DNA of 64,000 bases from Gilliamella sp. B3022 (GCF_028751545.1 NZ_CP071867.1:434001-498000); one strand, 5' to 3'. Shown: positions 10,300-19,969, counted from the first letter of the stretch. Program-made: numbers and translations. The notes: generated by a model not told the origin, from the letters alone.

Positions 10300-10880
10300 A
10301 TACATATGATCCGCTGTCCATAACTCAATGCTTTTAATGCTGATTTTGATGTCCTGCTTAGTGACCAGATTAACTTGGGCATTTTGGGCTTGCAGGTTTA
10401 TATCACCCTGATTGGCAAAGGTGCTGTCTGAGCCCTCTATACCTACTGGACTAATAAGATTCTGCTTCCCTGTGCATAGGTTAAAATCCCTTATTCGATA
10501 ATCGGATTAATGCCATTTTGAATGGTTTATTACCTGACAATTATAATAATGGCAAAATTATTTGCCCGGACTTGTTGCCCATGATCTAAAAATTGGGTGG
10601 ATTTTTCAGTTTAAGATATTGTCCCATGCTGACATTATTGCACTTTCCTTGCTACCCTTTAGGCATGCCGTGTTTTTTTAACCCGGCTTTAGCTTTGGAA
10701 GTGATTTCAGTTATTTTCAATTAGGGTAAGGATTCGGACACGCATCAGATCCTTGTGATATCCGTTCGGTATCCTTTTACCAAACTCTATTGACGGTGCA
10801 TCAGGGTGAGCAACGGCATGATCCAACCGATCACATTGCCAGCCGGAACAAAACCAATAATAACCATGTTACTATAACCT
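10300..10880 (-). pseudogene. Relic of a type VI secretion VgrG spike gene
   Basis: Read on the minus strand in order, three blocks in shifting frames resemble VgrG. Around 10815-10867 is a gp5-like VIIGFV...GN stretch that needs one added base to read GNVDR. At about 10653-10699 is KAKAGLKKHGMPKG, close to the KTRxGxKTHSxPKG segment common in VgrG. At about 10305-10450 is SPVGIEGS...GDINLQAQNAQVNLVTKQDIKIS, like the DUF2345 repeat region. Blocks occur in the right order and roughly the right spacing, with stops and frameshifts throughout. The tract is less AT-rich than its flanks. Identification is by recognition of motifs only, without an alignment. Confidence 0.55.
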
Positions 10881-11421
10881 GAGTTGAATTGACGTTAACA
10901 AATAATCTAAAAAAGATTATAAAACACTCTTTTCGTATATTTTGCAATCTTTTTTTAAAATTCTTTAAATTTGAATTATAAATATAACTTACTGATATCA
11001 TTAATAAATTAATGAAATATCCATCAAGCTTATTGCCTTAGCATTATCAAAAAAAGAGAAACCGAATTGAACTTTTACCAATGGTTTTTGAACATTTTGC
11101 ACGGAACGTTGGTTAAGTTTTAATAGCTGAATAATCCTTTTTACGGAATCGTCCCCCCTTTTGTTCAAAATTTTTGACAAAATAACGGATGGCAAAGTGA
11201 TAAAAATGGGTTACAACCGACCAATAAGATAAGCTAATAAATGAAATTTTAGTGTGACGAATGAATTTTTTGAATATCGTGTTTTATAAGTAAATGATCA
11301 TTTAAGTTGTAAAAAATATTCAGGAGTGTATACCGTTTTGTTTTTTGTTTTTACATTCACCTATAAAGTGCCAGCCAGAGCATAAAAGAAAAAACATACG
11401 TTTAAGTGTAAAACTGAATCA
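10881..11421. other. Degenerate tract of unknown origin
   Basis: About 540 bp between the vgrG relic and yfcA. The longest minus-strand open stretch (11001-11195, 64 codons) has no recognisable motif and no good ribosome-binding site. It may be the 5' part of the same decayed island, but I cannot assign it. Confidence 0.35.
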
Positions 11422-12174
11422 CTAAAAGAAGTTTTCATAGAAGAGTTTGATACTCATAATGGTCGAGACGGTAATAAGCATGGGCCTTATTAGTTTTCGC
11501 CCTTTGGTGATAACCATTTTTGCTCCTAACCTTGCACCAATAAATTGGCCTACAAGCATGACTAAACCAATTGACCAAACCACTTCTCCACCAACAATAA
11601 AAAAGATTAAACCCGCTAAGTTAGAAGTAAAATTAAGTACTTTCGTGTGTGCAGTGGCTTTGGTTAAATTAAAACCAGCTAGAGAGATATAGGCAAGTGC
11701 GTAGAATGAGCCTGCTCCGGGACCAAAGAATCCATCATAAAATCCGATTATTAACGCTGGTAATATGGCAAATTGGATTATGGTTAAGCGACTTTTACGA
11801 TCATTTACCCCAATGGTTGGGGATAATAAGAAATAGAGCCCTACACTGATGGTTAAAATGGGTAATAATAATTTTAAAAAGTTCGCTTGTATATGCATGA
11901 CTGATAATGTGCCAAGCGCCGAGCCGATAAAAGCACATATAATCGCCCATTTTTGCTGTTTTAAATCAACCATGCGTTCACGAATAAAGTAAAGACTGGC
12001 TGAAAATGATCCACCACAGCTTTGTAATTTATTAGTGGCTAAGGCGCTCGCTGGAGGTAAGCCAACTGCCAATAATGCAGGTACGGTTAATAATCCTCCA
12101 CCACCAGCAATTGAATCAATAAATCCAGCTAAAGTAGCAAGAGCAAATAATAATAATAAGAGTTCATCACTCAT
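11422..12174 (-). CDS. yfcA: TauE/SafE family membrane protein YfcA
   Basis: Predicted inner-membrane transporter of 250 residues, a family tied to export of sulfite or organosulfur anions. The N-terminal half has the family's [12 protein letters not shown] signature (residues about 24-36), the C-terminal half its counterpart [14 protein letters not shown] (about 143-156), and eight or so hydrophobic helices are visible. Its start overlaps the aroC stop (ATGA), indicating translational coupling. In E. coli the order is prmB-aroC-mepA-yfcA; here mepA is missing and yfcA abuts aroC directly, which supports the orthology. Confidence 0.88.
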   Translation of the reverse strand: MSDELLLLLFALATLAGFIDSIAGGGGLLTVPALLAVGLPPASALATNKLQSCGGSFSASLYFIRERMVDLKQQKWAIICAFIGSALGTLSVMHIQANFLKLLLPILTISVGLYFLLSPTIGVNDRKSRLTIIQFAILPALIIGFYDGFFGPGAGSFYALAYISLAGFNLTKATAHTKVLNFTSNLAGLIFFIVGGEVVWSIGLVMLVGQFIGARLGAKMVITKGRKLIRPMLITVSTIMSIKLFYENFF

Positions 12175-13244
12175 AATTTATTCATATCATTACACTGGGC
12201 CCGATAACGAAGATAGTGATCCATTAAAACAATAGCAACCATTGCTTCAGCAATTGGCACAGCCCTTATACCGACACACGGATCGTGCCGTCCATGTGTT
12301 GATACTTTAACACTCTCACCATGAATGTTGATAGATTGACTTGCGATTTCAATACTTGGCGTCGGTTTTAATGCAATACTCGTTAAAATAGTTTGCCCTG
12401 AGCTAATTCCACCCAAAATACCACCAGCATGGTTAGATAAGAAACCTTGTGGAGTTATTTCATCACGGTTTTCACTACCACGTTTACTAATAACATCAAA
12501 ACCATCACCGATTTCTACACCTTTTACAGCATTTATGCTCATTAGTGCATGGGCAAGTTCGGCATCTAATCTATCAAATACAGGTTCACCTAAACCAACT
12601 GGTACATTTTCAGCTACAATGCAAACCTTCGCCCCTATTGAATCACCTTCTTTTTTTAATGATCTTAATAATTCATCTAATTTTTCAAGTTTACTTTCAT
12701 CAGCACAAAAAAATGGATTTTTTTCAACTTGTTGCCAATCTTTTAATTGACATTTTATCTCACCCATTTGGGCTAGATAGCCGCGAATGGTGATCCCTAA
12801 TTTTTCATACAAATATTTTTTTGCTATTGCACCAGCAGCAACTCGCATCGCAGTTTCACGTGCCGAAGAACGCCCACCACCACGATAATCGCGGATCCCG
12901 TATTTATGTTGATAAGTGAAATCAGCATGGCTTGGTCTAAAAATATCTTTAATTTTGCTGTAGTCTTGTGAACGTTGATCGGTATTCTCAATTAATAGAC
13001 CAATGCTAGTACCAGTTGTTACCCCCTCAAAAACGCCTGATAAGATTTTTATTTGGTCAGCTTCACGCCGTTGAGTAGTATAACGCGAGGAACCTGGACG
13101 ACGACGATCAAGATCATGTTGCATATCTGACTCAGTCAAAGCGAGCCCAGGAGGCACACCATCAACAACACAACCTAAAGCAATACCATGTGACTCTCCA
13201 AATGTTGTGACTTTAAATAATTTTCCTATTGAGTTTCCAGCCAT
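12171..13244 (-). CDS. aroC: Chorismate synthase
   Basis: Last shikimate-pathway enzyme, converting 5-enolpyruvylshikimate-3-phosphate to chorismate with reduced FMN. The 357-residue length is normal. Family signatures are present: the N-terminal [18 protein letters not shown] (residues 13-30), [16 protein letters not shown] (about 49-64), the [30 protein letters not shown] block (about 107-136) and the C-terminal [18 protein letters not shown]. It lies 28 bp after prmB and overlaps yfcA by 4 bp, so the three form an operon. Chorismate feeds pheA (37388-38539) among others. Confidence 0.97.
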   Translation of the reverse strand: MAGNSIGKLFKVTTFGESHGIALGCVVDGVPPGLALTESDMQHDLDRRRPGSSRYTTQRREADQIKILSGVFEGVTTGTSIGLLIENTDQRSQDYSKIKDIFRPSHADFTYQHKYGIRDYRGGGRSSARETAMRVAAGAIAKKYLYEKLGITIRGYLAQMGEIKCQLKDWQQVEKNPFFCADESKLEKLDELLRSLKKEGDSIGAKVCIVAENVPVGLGEPVFDRLDAELAHALMSINAVKGVEIGDGFDVISKRGSENRDEITPQGFLSNHAGGILGGISSGQTILTSIALKPTPSIEIASQSINIHGESVKVSTHGRHDPCVGIRAVPIAEAMVAIVLMDHYLRYRAQCNDMNKL

Positions 13245-13272
13245 AATAATTTTTCCGAATATTGAAAATAGC

Positions 13273-14166
13273 CTAAATAAAACAGTGATGATATTGAATC
13301 AGCTTTTCTCGAGTGATAGAAAAAACACCTAACCCACCTCGTTCAAATTGCAACCACTGAAAAGGTACTTGATGATATTGCTCTTGTAAGTGAACCCAGC
13401 TATTTCCTACCTCACAAACTAATACACCTTGTGGTGATAAATAATTAATTGCATCACTTAAAATTCGTTTAACGATATCTAAACCATCAAATCCTGCTTC
13501 AAGTGCTAATTTAGGCTCATAGGAAAACTCATCAGGCAAATCGTCCATATCTTCATTATCAACGTAAGGAGGATTGGTAACAATAAGATCATATTGTTTT
13601 GTTGGAATATCATTGAATAAATCAGATAGCATTGGTGTTACTTGGAAATTCATTTGATGCAAGTCGATATTTTGTTGTGCTACATCTAATGCTTCTAATG
13701 AAATATCAGTAATATCAACTTGTGCATCAGGAAAAGCGTAAGCACACGCAATACCAATACATCCACTACCTGTACAGAGATCTAAAATCTGTTGGGGTGA
13801 TTGGGATAATAAAGATTGGAAGTGATTATCAATTAATTCACCAATCGGAGAACGAGGAATTAAGACTCGTTCATCAATATAAAAACTATGTCCACAAAAC
13901 CATGCTTGATTCGTTAAATATGGTGTTGGCACTCGATCATGAATCCGTCTTTGGATTACATTGAAAAGCCCTTGTTTTTCATCATTTGTAAGATTTGCTG
14001 AATAAAATTCGGTAGGAATAAACAGTGATAAACCCAAAGTGGTTAAGATAAGTTGTTTAGCTTCATCGATAGGATTATCAGTTCCGTGACCTAAAAAAGC
14101 ATCTGATAAACTAAGTTGCGATGATGTCCAGCGTATAAAATCCTGAACCGTGCGTAAGTTTTCCAT
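13273..14166 (-). CDS. prmB: 50S ribosomal protein L3 glutamine methyltransferase
   Basis: SAM-dependent enzyme that N5-methylates a glutamine of ribosomal protein L3. The SAM-binding site [20 protein letters not shown] (residues about 128-147) and the catalytic NPPYVD motif (about 196-201) are intact, and the N-terminal helical domain contains the PrmB-specific [11 protein letters not shown] stretch that separates it from PrmC. Length is 297 residues (E. coli 310). First gene of the prmB-aroC-yfcA group. Confidence 0.95.
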   Translation of the reverse strand: MENLRTVQDFIRWTSSQLSLSDAFLGHGTDNPIDEAKQLILTTLGLSLFIPTEFYSANLTNDEKQGLFNVIQRRIHDRVPTPYLTNQAWFCGHSFYIDERVLIPRSPIGELIDNHFQSLLSQSPQQILDLCTGSGCIGIACAYAFPDAQVDITDISLEALDVAQQNIDLHQMNFQVTPMLSDLFNDIPTKQYDLIVTNPPYVDNEDMDDLPDEFSYEPKLALEAGFDGLDIVKRILSDAINYLSPQGVLVCEVGNSWVHLQEQYHQVPFQWLQFERGGLGVFSITREKLIQYHHCFI

Positions 14167-14315
14167 AATGGCTCCAATGATTAAGGAGAGGGAAGGTATA
14201 ACTCGTCACTTCCGATCACATTATAATGAGGAAATGCACTAATATAATATTGAAAATGATATATGTAAATCACATTGAACAAAAGATTCTTCATTTCCAA
14301 AAACTAAAATAAATA

Positions 14316-14403
14316 TGGCGGTGAGGAAGGGATTCGAACCCTTGATACGTTGCCGTATACACACTTTCCAGGCGTGCTCCTTCAACCACTCGGACACCTC
14401 ACC
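14316..14403 (-). tRNA. tRNA-Ser (anticodon GGA)
   Basis: On the minus strand the 88-nt sequence runs from GGTGAGG to CCTCACC-G-CCA, giving a perfect 7-bp acceptor stem, a long class II variable arm, the T-arm GGTTCGAATCC and an anticodon loop CTGGAAAG with GGA. It is nearly identical to the E. coli serW/serX tRNA. CCA is encoded. Confidence 0.97.
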
Positions 14404-14412
14404 TTATATTTA

Positions 14413-14438
14413 CAACCTGCTTTAGAAAAAGCAGGTTG
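14413..14438 (-). terminator. Hairpin between ynhF and tRNA-Ser
   Basis: Perfect 11-bp inverted repeat (CAACCTGCTTT / AAAGCAGGTTG) downstream of ynhF; the T-run is poor, so its efficiency as a terminator is uncertain. Confidence 0.5.
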
Positions 14439-14476
14439 CATACTATAATAATCTCAAGCTAATTAATCAAGTTTTT

Positions 14477-14566
14477 TTAATGCGTAAAAACAATGATACC
14501 AAACACAACTAAAACGGATAGAATTGCAACTGTTGTCATTAAAGCAAATTTTAAATCTGTACACAT
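14477..14566 (-). CDS. ynhF: YnhF-family 29-residue membrane protein
   Basis: A very short gene read from ATG at 14564-14566 to TAA at 14477-14479. The product begins MCTDLKFALMTTVAIL and ends in IVFTH, closely matching the 29-residue E. coli YnhF (MSTDLKF... ending in LH) in length and layout: a short charged head and a single transmembrane helix. A GGAGA ribosome-binding site precedes the ATG. The function of YnhF is unknown beyond inner-membrane location. It lies 38 bp downstream of prc's stop codon on the same strand, so it may share prc's transcript. Confidence 0.82.
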   Translation of the reverse strand: MCTDLKFALMTTVAILSVLVVFGIIVFTH

Positions 14567-14604
14567 CTTAAATTTTCTCCAATAATTCTGTTATTGACCA
14601 AAAC

Positions 14605-16680
14605 CTATTTATTAATTGGTGAACTAAGTGAAATAACCTCTTGAGTTGATTTTTTTACCTCAATATTTGGATATTTAGGCGCTAAATCCAAAAGAATTTC
14701 GACTGATTCATTTAAATAAGCATCTGGTTGCTTATAATCTTTAGGTAAATCTTCTAATTTAGAAATGGGTGGTTTACCTTCACGAGCTAAACGTTCATTG
14801 GTTCTTTTTAAATCACGATCTTCATAACTTTTTTGTTCAGCTTCACGATTCTTTTTATTGAGAGACACAATATACCGACGTTCTTTTTTATCATTAAGCT
14901 CTTGAATATCTTGATCGATATAAACAAATTCTGGATTATTTGAAATTCGAGTTAAATGTTCTGATTTCAAATAAGGCAATATTGGTTTTATATTAGTCAG
15001 CGTTAAATATTCAGATGATGGTATTTTATCCCATGGCATGGCATTATCTAAAAAACGTTCACCTGTTTCATCGTCATATTTTGTTTTGCCCATTTCAATA
15101 TCGGGTTCAACACCTTTAAGTTGTGTACTCCCTCCATTGATACGATAAAACTTCTGTACAGTATATTGTACACCACCTAACTCGGGCCAATTAGGATGGA
15201 GTCTGGCATCTGTTTGATAAGCAATATTTCGTGAGGTTTGAACAGTCCCTTTACCATAAGTTGTTTCACCGACTATTACAGCTCGACCATAATCTTGTAA
15301 CGCTGCAGCAAATATCTCTGAAGCAGAAGCGCTATAACGATTGACCATTACAACAATGGGACCTGTATATTCAATACCTTTATTTTTATCATCATAAACA
15401 ATTACTTTTTGAAGATTATCGCGAACTTGAACTACTGGTCCATAATCAATGAAAAGTCCTGTCAAAGAGATAACCTCCGCTAAAGAACCCCCACCATTAT
15501 TACGTAAATCAATAACCAGACCTTGTAACTTAGCTTTATTAGCATCCAATAAAAGAGATTCGACTTTATCGGTTAATCCCATATAAAAACTTGGTATATC
15601 AATAATACCAACTTTTCCTCGCGGGTTATCGACAATATTTAATTTTGCTTCACGATCTTCAAAGTGAATTTTATCTCGAGTAAGTTCAATAATTTTTGGT
15701 TTACTATTGTTACCCGCGGGCAATATTTCAAGTTTAACCACTGTTCCTTTCGGACCTCGAATTTTGTCAACGATATCATCTAAACGCCAACCAATTACAT
15801 CTTCTATAGGAGAATTACTTTGCCCAACACCGATAATTTTATCACCTACGGCAATTGATTTACTTTTTTCAGCCGGTCCGCCAGTAACAAAAGACATGAT
15901 TACTGTATAATCGTCTTGTTGACTAAGTGTTGCACCTATACCTTCAAAAGATAAACTCATTTCCGAATCAAAATCACGTTTTTTACGTGGTGCTAAATAA
16001 CTGGTATGAGGATCTATTTCTCGCGCAAATGCATTCATAAAGACTTGGAAAGCATCTTCATTATTTGATTGTTCAATAGTTTTTAAAACTCGATTATAAC
16101 GTTTGGTCAATATTTCTCGAATTTGAGTTTCAGTTTTTCCAGATAAAGATAAGCTAAGCTCATCATATTTAACACGCTTATTCCAATAAGAATCGAGCTC
16201 TTTTTCAGTAATTGCCCAAGATATATCTTCACGATTAAAATCAATTTCATCGTTAGTCGAAAAATCCATTGGAGATTGTAAAACTTTAAGCGCATATTTA
16301 TAACGTTCATAACGTTTACGCATTGCAAGATTATAGATATCGTATGCCGTTTTTAAATTACCATCAAATAATTCTTGACCTAATAACTCTTGCCTGTTGC
16401 GGAAAGTATCGATATCGTCTTGAATGAATATCGCTTTACTACCATCTAGCATTTTAAAATAGCGATCAAAAATTTTAGCTGAAAATGCACCGTCTAATGC
16501 AAAGTTACGATAATGTGCTTGAGTAAAAAAATTTGTTACTCGCTTAGCTACAACTTGATGAACATCATCTTGTTTAAGTATTGGTAATTGTTCAGCGACA
16601 GGCTGTTTGGCCTGTACACTTAGACTTACAATGCATAGTGCAAGGCTTAATTTAATAGTGCCTTTGAGTAATTTATTCAT
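14605..16680 (-). CDS. prc: Tail-specific periplasmic protease Prc (Tsp)
   Basis: Carboxyl-terminal processing protease of 691 residues with an N-terminal signal peptide (cleavage probably after VQA, about residue 24). A PDZ domain (about 240-330) precedes the S41 protease core, with the catalytic serine in SASASEIF (about 452-454) and lysine in TYGKGTVQT (about 476); the family's C-terminal DUF3340 region follows. With NlpI (4402-5262) it degrades the endopeptidase MepS and so limits cell-wall growth. It sits 9 bp after proQ, the E. coli arrangement. Confidence 0.95.
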   Translation of the reverse strand: MNKLLKGTIKLSLALCIVSLSVQAKQPVAEQLPILKQDDVHQVVAKRVTNFFTQAHYRNFALDGAFSAKIFDRYFKMLDGSKAIFIQDDIDTFRNRQELLGQELFDGNLKTAYDIYNLAMRKRYERYKYALKVLQSPMDFSTNDEIDFNREDISWAITEKELDSYWNKRVKYDELSLSLSGKTETQIREILTKRYNRVLKTIEQSNNEDAFQVFMNAFAREIDPHTSYLAPRKKRDFDSEMSLSFEGIGATLSQQDDYTVIMSFVTGGPAEKSKSIAVGDKIIGVGQSNSPIEDVIGWRLDDIVDKIRGPKGTVVKLEILPAGNNSKPKIIELTRDKIHFEDREAKLNIVDNPRGKVGIIDIPSFYMGLTDKVESLLLDANKAKLQGLVIDLRNNGGGSLAEVISLTGLFIDYGPVVQVRDNLQKVIVYDDKNKGIEYTGPIVVMVNRYSASASEIFAAALQDYGRAVIVGETTYGKGTVQTSRNIAYQTDARLHPNWPELGGVQYTVQKFYRINGGSTQLKGVEPDIEMGKTKYDDETGERFLDNAMPWDKIPSSEYLTLTNIKPILPYLKSEHLTRISNNPEFVYIDQDIQELNDKKERRYIVSLNKKNREAEQKSYEDRDLKRTNERLAREGKPPISKLEDLPKDYKQPDAYLNESVEILLDLAPKYPNIEVKKSTQEVISLSSPINK

Positions 16681-16689
16681 TCAAATTCT

Positions 16690-17238
16690 CTATTTGGTAA
16701 TAATATGCTCAGGTTTAACAGTTAATTCCATACCAGATCCGACATTTACTTTGATATGCTCTTTTTCAATATTAATGATTTGTACTTTTAACGGTTTATT
16801 ACCTAATATTACTTTAACATAATCACCTATTTTTAATGTTTTGGCTTTTTTGACAGACGGACGTGAATTTTTACGTTTTTCTTTTTGTGTTCGCTCTTTT
16901 AAACGCTCTTTAGCTTTCTGTTTACTTTCTTTTAATTGTTGTTGAGCATATTCCATTTGTTCTTTGCTTATAAGTTCATTTAGATTTCCATCTAAATCAA
17001 CACGATGAGCGCCTTCTTTAATACTATATAAATAGCGCCAACTCATGGTATAAGCGCGTAAGGCAACACGAAGTTTTGTTTTACTTAGCGCCTCATCATC
17101 CAAGCGAGAAAGGATATCTTGAAAAATTCCAATTTTTAAAGGTTTTGCTTCACCTTCAAGAGTAAAACAATTTGGAAATTGTTGAGCTAAATATACAATA
17201 ATATCTTTACTATTTGTTAATTGAAACTGACTTTCCAT
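16690..17238 (-). CDS. proQ: RNA chaperone ProQ
   Basis: FinO/ProQ-family RNA-binding protein of 182 residues that stabilises mRNA 3' ends and assists small-RNA pairing. The FinO domain spans residues about 5-120, with the characteristic FPNCFTLEGEAKPLKIGIF and RYLYSIKEGAHRVDLDG stretches. A lysine/arginine-rich linker and a C-terminal Tudor-like domain (KIGDYVKVILGNKPLKVQI) follow. The linker is shorter than in E. coli ProQ (232 residues). Upstream of prc as in E. coli. Confidence 0.94.
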   Translation of the reverse strand: MESQFQLTNSKDIIVYLAQQFPNCFTLEGEAKPLKIGIFQDILSRLDDEALSKTKLRVALRAYTMSWRYLYSIKEGAHRVDLDGNLNELISKEQMEYAQQQLKESKQKAKERLKERTQKEKRKNSRPSVKKAKTLKIGDYVKVILGNKPLKVQIINIEKEHIKVNVGSGMELTVKPEHIITK

Positions 17239-17307
17239 TGTTTATTCCATAGCAACTAAATTGATTTTTTACTAGCGTTAAAGTATATCGCAGCTTGCGC
17301 AATAACA

Positions 17308-17664
17308 CTAACTATCTTTTTTATGTTTATTAATAAAACTTATAAAATCTTTAATGCCGTTTCGCATTAACCACGATATAACAATGGATTTTTCATCAAC
17401 AGATAACTGTTCAAATGCTGTCATCCATAATTGCAATGGATCAATTGGTGAAACAACATATGTAGCACTTTCTTCTTCAAGATATAATGCTTTTTTGACA
17501 CTTAGAGGTAAGCTGCTTATATGATACTCTAAAGCCTTTCCTCTAACACCCGTTCTTTTGCGTGCAGTCCAATTTTCAGCTCTTGCTTTACGATTAACAC
17601 CTTGTATCGTTGATGGCATCCCGGCAATACTTGATAGCTCTTTTGATGAGAACCATTCTTTCAT
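17308..17664 (-). CDS. Mu repressor c-like DNA-binding protein
   Basis: Residues 2-60 form a Mu-type winged-helix domain (WFSSKELSSIAGMPS, NRKARAENW, RKRTGVRGKALEYHISSLP), the fold shared by the N-termini of phage Mu repressor c and MuA transposase. The short C-terminal part (EQLSVDEKSIVISWLMRNGIKD) resembles the c-terminal stretch of Mu repressor rather than a transposase, and there is no DDE domain. I chose ATG at 17662-17664 (118 residues); an in-frame GTG at 17685 would add 7. It is transcribed away from the Ner-like gene at 17842, exactly the c/ner arrangement of Mu. Lies 69 bp before proQ. Confidence 0.7.
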   Translation of the reverse strand: MKEWFSSKELSSIAGMPSTIQGVNRKARAENWTARKRTGVRGKALEYHISSLPLSVKKALYLEEESATYVVSPIDPLQLWMTAFEQLSVDEKSIVISWLMRNGIKDFISFINKHKKDS

Positions 17665-17841
17665 TTTACTATCCCATTTTAACACAATAAGAAAAAATTA
17701 TAGAAATTAAAGAAACTTTGATACAATAAATAAGAAACAAGAAGTCATAAATAACTATAGTTAGATTATAAACTTACTTGTTTAAGTAACATCAAAGCAT
17801 ATCATAGATATACAAGGTTATAAACTAAGAGGAAATAAAAA
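17665..17841. promoter_or_regulatory. Divergent promoter/operator region of the c/ner-like pair
   Basis: Between the two divergent regulators are two inverted repeats: a perfect 10-bp palindrome AACTATAGTT (17753-17762) and TTACTT-N4-AAGTAA (17774-17789). A 9-bp direct repeat TTATAAACT also occurs at about 17766 and 17817. These are candidate operators; an AGAGGAA ribosome-binding site precedes the plus-strand gene. Confidence 0.45.
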
Positions 17842-18150
17842 ATGAAAATTGATTCTAGTGATTGGCATCCTGCAGATATTATTGCCGCACTAAAAAAGAA
17901 AGGCACAACGCTTGCTAATCTTTCTCGACAATCAGGTTTAAGTTCATCGACATTGAGTAATGCTTTAGCTAGACCTTGGACAAAAGGAGAATTTATTATT
18001 GCACAAGCATTAAATATGGAGCCACATGAAATTTGGCCCAGTCGTTATATAGATTCCATAACCAATCAACCGATAAAGCGCGTACTACGACTTAAGAAGA
18101 AAAAAAAGCGAAAATCCATGACTAAACAAAAAAAAATTAATAAAGAGTGA
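17842..18150 (+). CDS. Ner/Nlp (SfsB)-family HTH regulator
   Basis: Residues 1-72 align with phage Mu Ner and its bacterial relative SfsB/Nlp: DWHPADIIAALKKKGTTLANLSRQ, then a helix-turn-helix STLSNALARPW and the closing EPHEIWPSRY motif. Mu Ner has about 75 residues; this protein has 102 because of a C-terminal lysine/arginine-rich tail (RLKKKKKRKS...), which may add non-specific DNA affinity. In Mu, Ner shuts down early transcription and the divergent c promoter. Here no transposase or head genes follow, so the pair looks domesticated. Confidence 0.82.
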   Translation: MKIDSSDWHPADIIAALKKKGTTLANLSRQSGLSSSTLSNALARPWTKGEFIIAQALNMEPHEIWPSRYIDSITNQPIKRVLRLKKKKKRKSMTKQKKINKE

Positions 18151-18221
18151 TGAAATTATGGAAACATATAGAAATAAAAACAACATTTCTATCTTGATGT
18201 AGATTAAGTTTTTTGTAGATC

Positions 18222-18249
18222 TTGAACGTTACCAAACATATGCTATCAT
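18222..18249 (+). promoter_or_regulatory. Predicted promoter of the lipoprotein gene
   Basis: TTGAAC (18222-18227) and TATCAT (18244-18249) with 16-bp spacing, about 45 bp before the start of the lipoprotein gene at 18294. Confidence 0.45.
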
Positions 18250-18293
18250 TCACATTCATGGAGAAAAAATATTAATTATCAGGTTACAATATA

Positions 18294-18656
18294 ATGAAAA
18301 ATGTTAATAAGTTCTTTATCGCTTTATTCTCAATCATATTATTATCGGGTTGTACACAAAATAATTTTATTGAACAAGGTACACCACTAAGTAAAGACAA
18401 AGTTAGTAGTATAGTTGAAGGTTCAACAACTGAAGCACAAATAATATCGTTATTTGGTGAACCGGCAAGTAAGAAAGTGATTAATTCTGATGAAGTACAA
18501 TGGACATATAAATACATTAGAAAAAGCTCAACCAGCCATTTAATTATTGGTGAGACCCAATCTAATGCTATCAGCGGAACATTGGATGTTATCATTTCGA
18601 AAGGCGTAGTAACTTGGTATAATTATGATGAAAATCATGAACATAAAAGATGGTAG
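18294..18656 (+). CDS. SmpA/OmlA (BamE)-like lipoprotein
   Basis: Predicted lipoprotein of 120 residues. A signal peptide ends in a clear lipobox (LLSGC, cysteine near residue 20). The mature part has the SmpA/OmlA pattern: VSSIVEGSTTEAQIISLFGEPASKK, then alternating beta-strands around VQWTYKY. BamE itself is usually better conserved, so this is more likely one of the small paralogous lipoproteins with this fold than the Bam-complex subunit. It stands alone between the ner-like gene and rnpB. Confidence 0.75.
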   Translation: MKNVNKFFIALFSIILLSGCTQNNFIEQGTPLSKDKVSSIVEGSTTEAQIISLFGEPASKKVINSDEVQWTYKYIRKSSTSHLIIGETQSNAISGTLDVIISKGVVTWYNYDENHEHKRW

Positions 18657-18679
18657 TTACACTTACTTTATTTATACCG

Positions 18680-18704
18680 ATAGCACATTGCTATAATGTG
18701 CTAT
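18680..18704 (+). terminator. Hairpin after the lipoprotein gene
   Basis: Perfect 9-bp inverted repeat (ATAGCACAT / ATGTGCTAT) 23 bp after the stop codon; no T-run follows, so it may be a weak or Rho-assisted terminator. Confidence 0.5.
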
Positions 18705-18813
18705 TAGCGTGAATTATTTTACTTCATTTAAGAGCAACTCTATCTTTTTCCGATAATAACCGTATAAAAAAGTATACACTTTACCCATCTATCTAATTAA
18801 GAACAGACATTAC

Positions 18814-18841
18814 TGGACAAAATCATACATTAAGTTATACT
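18814..18841 (+). promoter_or_regulatory. Predicted rnpB promoter
   Basis: TGGACA (18814-18819) and TATACT (18836-18841) with 16-bp spacing, placing the transcription start at about 18849, which is where the RNase P RNA homology begins. Confidence 0.7.
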
Positions 18842-18848
18842 CATTAAC

Positions 18849-19238
<390 letters not shown>

Positions 19239-19270
19239 CTTATTTATAAATTCATCTGTAAAATTAAATC

Positions 19271-19939
19271 TCAAGATTGCTTCTTCTTTGCTAACCAACG
19301 TTTAAAAGCAAGCCACAACGAGAAAATTAATCCTAATAATAATAATAAAACTGGAATCAACATAAGAAGAGACATGATTTGTTTTTCATATTTATTAAAA
19401 ACTGGCGATAAACCAAATAAATAACCTAATGTTACAATTAAGAAGATCCATAATGTTGCACTTATCCAGTTATAAATATGAAATTTTCGACTATGTAATC
19501 CTGATAATCCCGCCATGATAGGTAATAACGTACGTACAAAAGCAATAAATCGCCCAATAAAAAGAGCTTGTAATCCATATTTATGGAATAAAACTTCTGA
19601 TTTTTTATGATATTTTTCTGGAACATGTTCCATCCAGCTTTGTACAAGCTTAGTGTTACCTAACCAAAGACCTTGTGCATAACCTAACCAAGTACCTAAA
19701 GCGGCTCCAGCAATTAAAATAACATTTATTAAACCAAAATGAAAAACGTCGAGACTAATCAATACTCCAGTTAAGAATAATAAACTATCACCTGGTAAGA
19801 ATGCTGCTGGTAAAACGCCATTTTCTAATAAAATAACGACAAATAACATACCGTAAAGCGTCCAAAGCACATTAGGATTTGATAGCGTTGCCACATCCAG
19901 ATTAACAAAAGCATGATAAAGAGTAATGATTGTTTCCAT
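19271..19939 (-). CDS. yqjA: DedA-family membrane protein YqjA
   Basis: Inner-membrane protein of 222 residues, a DedA/VTT-domain flippase-like transporter; in E. coli YqjA supports the proton-motive force and alkaline tolerance. The landmark PAAFLPGDSLLFLTGVL (residues about 44-60) and GRFIAFVRTLLPIMAGLSGL (about 127-146), with the conserved arginines, are intact. Similarity runs end to end with E. coli YqjA. Convergent with rnpB. Confidence 0.9.
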   Translation of the reverse strand: METIITLYHAFVNLDVATLSNPNVLWTLYGMLFVVILLENGVLPAAFLPGDSLLFLTGVLISLDVFHFGLINVILIAGAALGTWLGYAQGLWLGNTKLVQSWMEHVPEKYHKKSEVLFHKYGLQALFIGRFIAFVRTLLPIMAGLSGLHSRKFHIYNWISATLWIFLIVTLGYLFGLSPVFNKYEKQIMSLLMLIPVLLLLLGLIFSLWLAFKRWLAKKKQS

Positions 19940-19969
19940 CTATTTAATTTCCCATTTCATTTATAATTA

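Noticed and set aside
11001-11195. 64-codon minus-strand frame in the degenerate tract
   Set aside because: No motif, poor start context, and surrounding sequence is broken; treated as part of a relic.
18284-18595. Minus-strand frame across the lipoprotein gene
   Set aside because: The plus-strand lipoprotein has a signal peptide, lipobox and promoter; the opposite frame has none.
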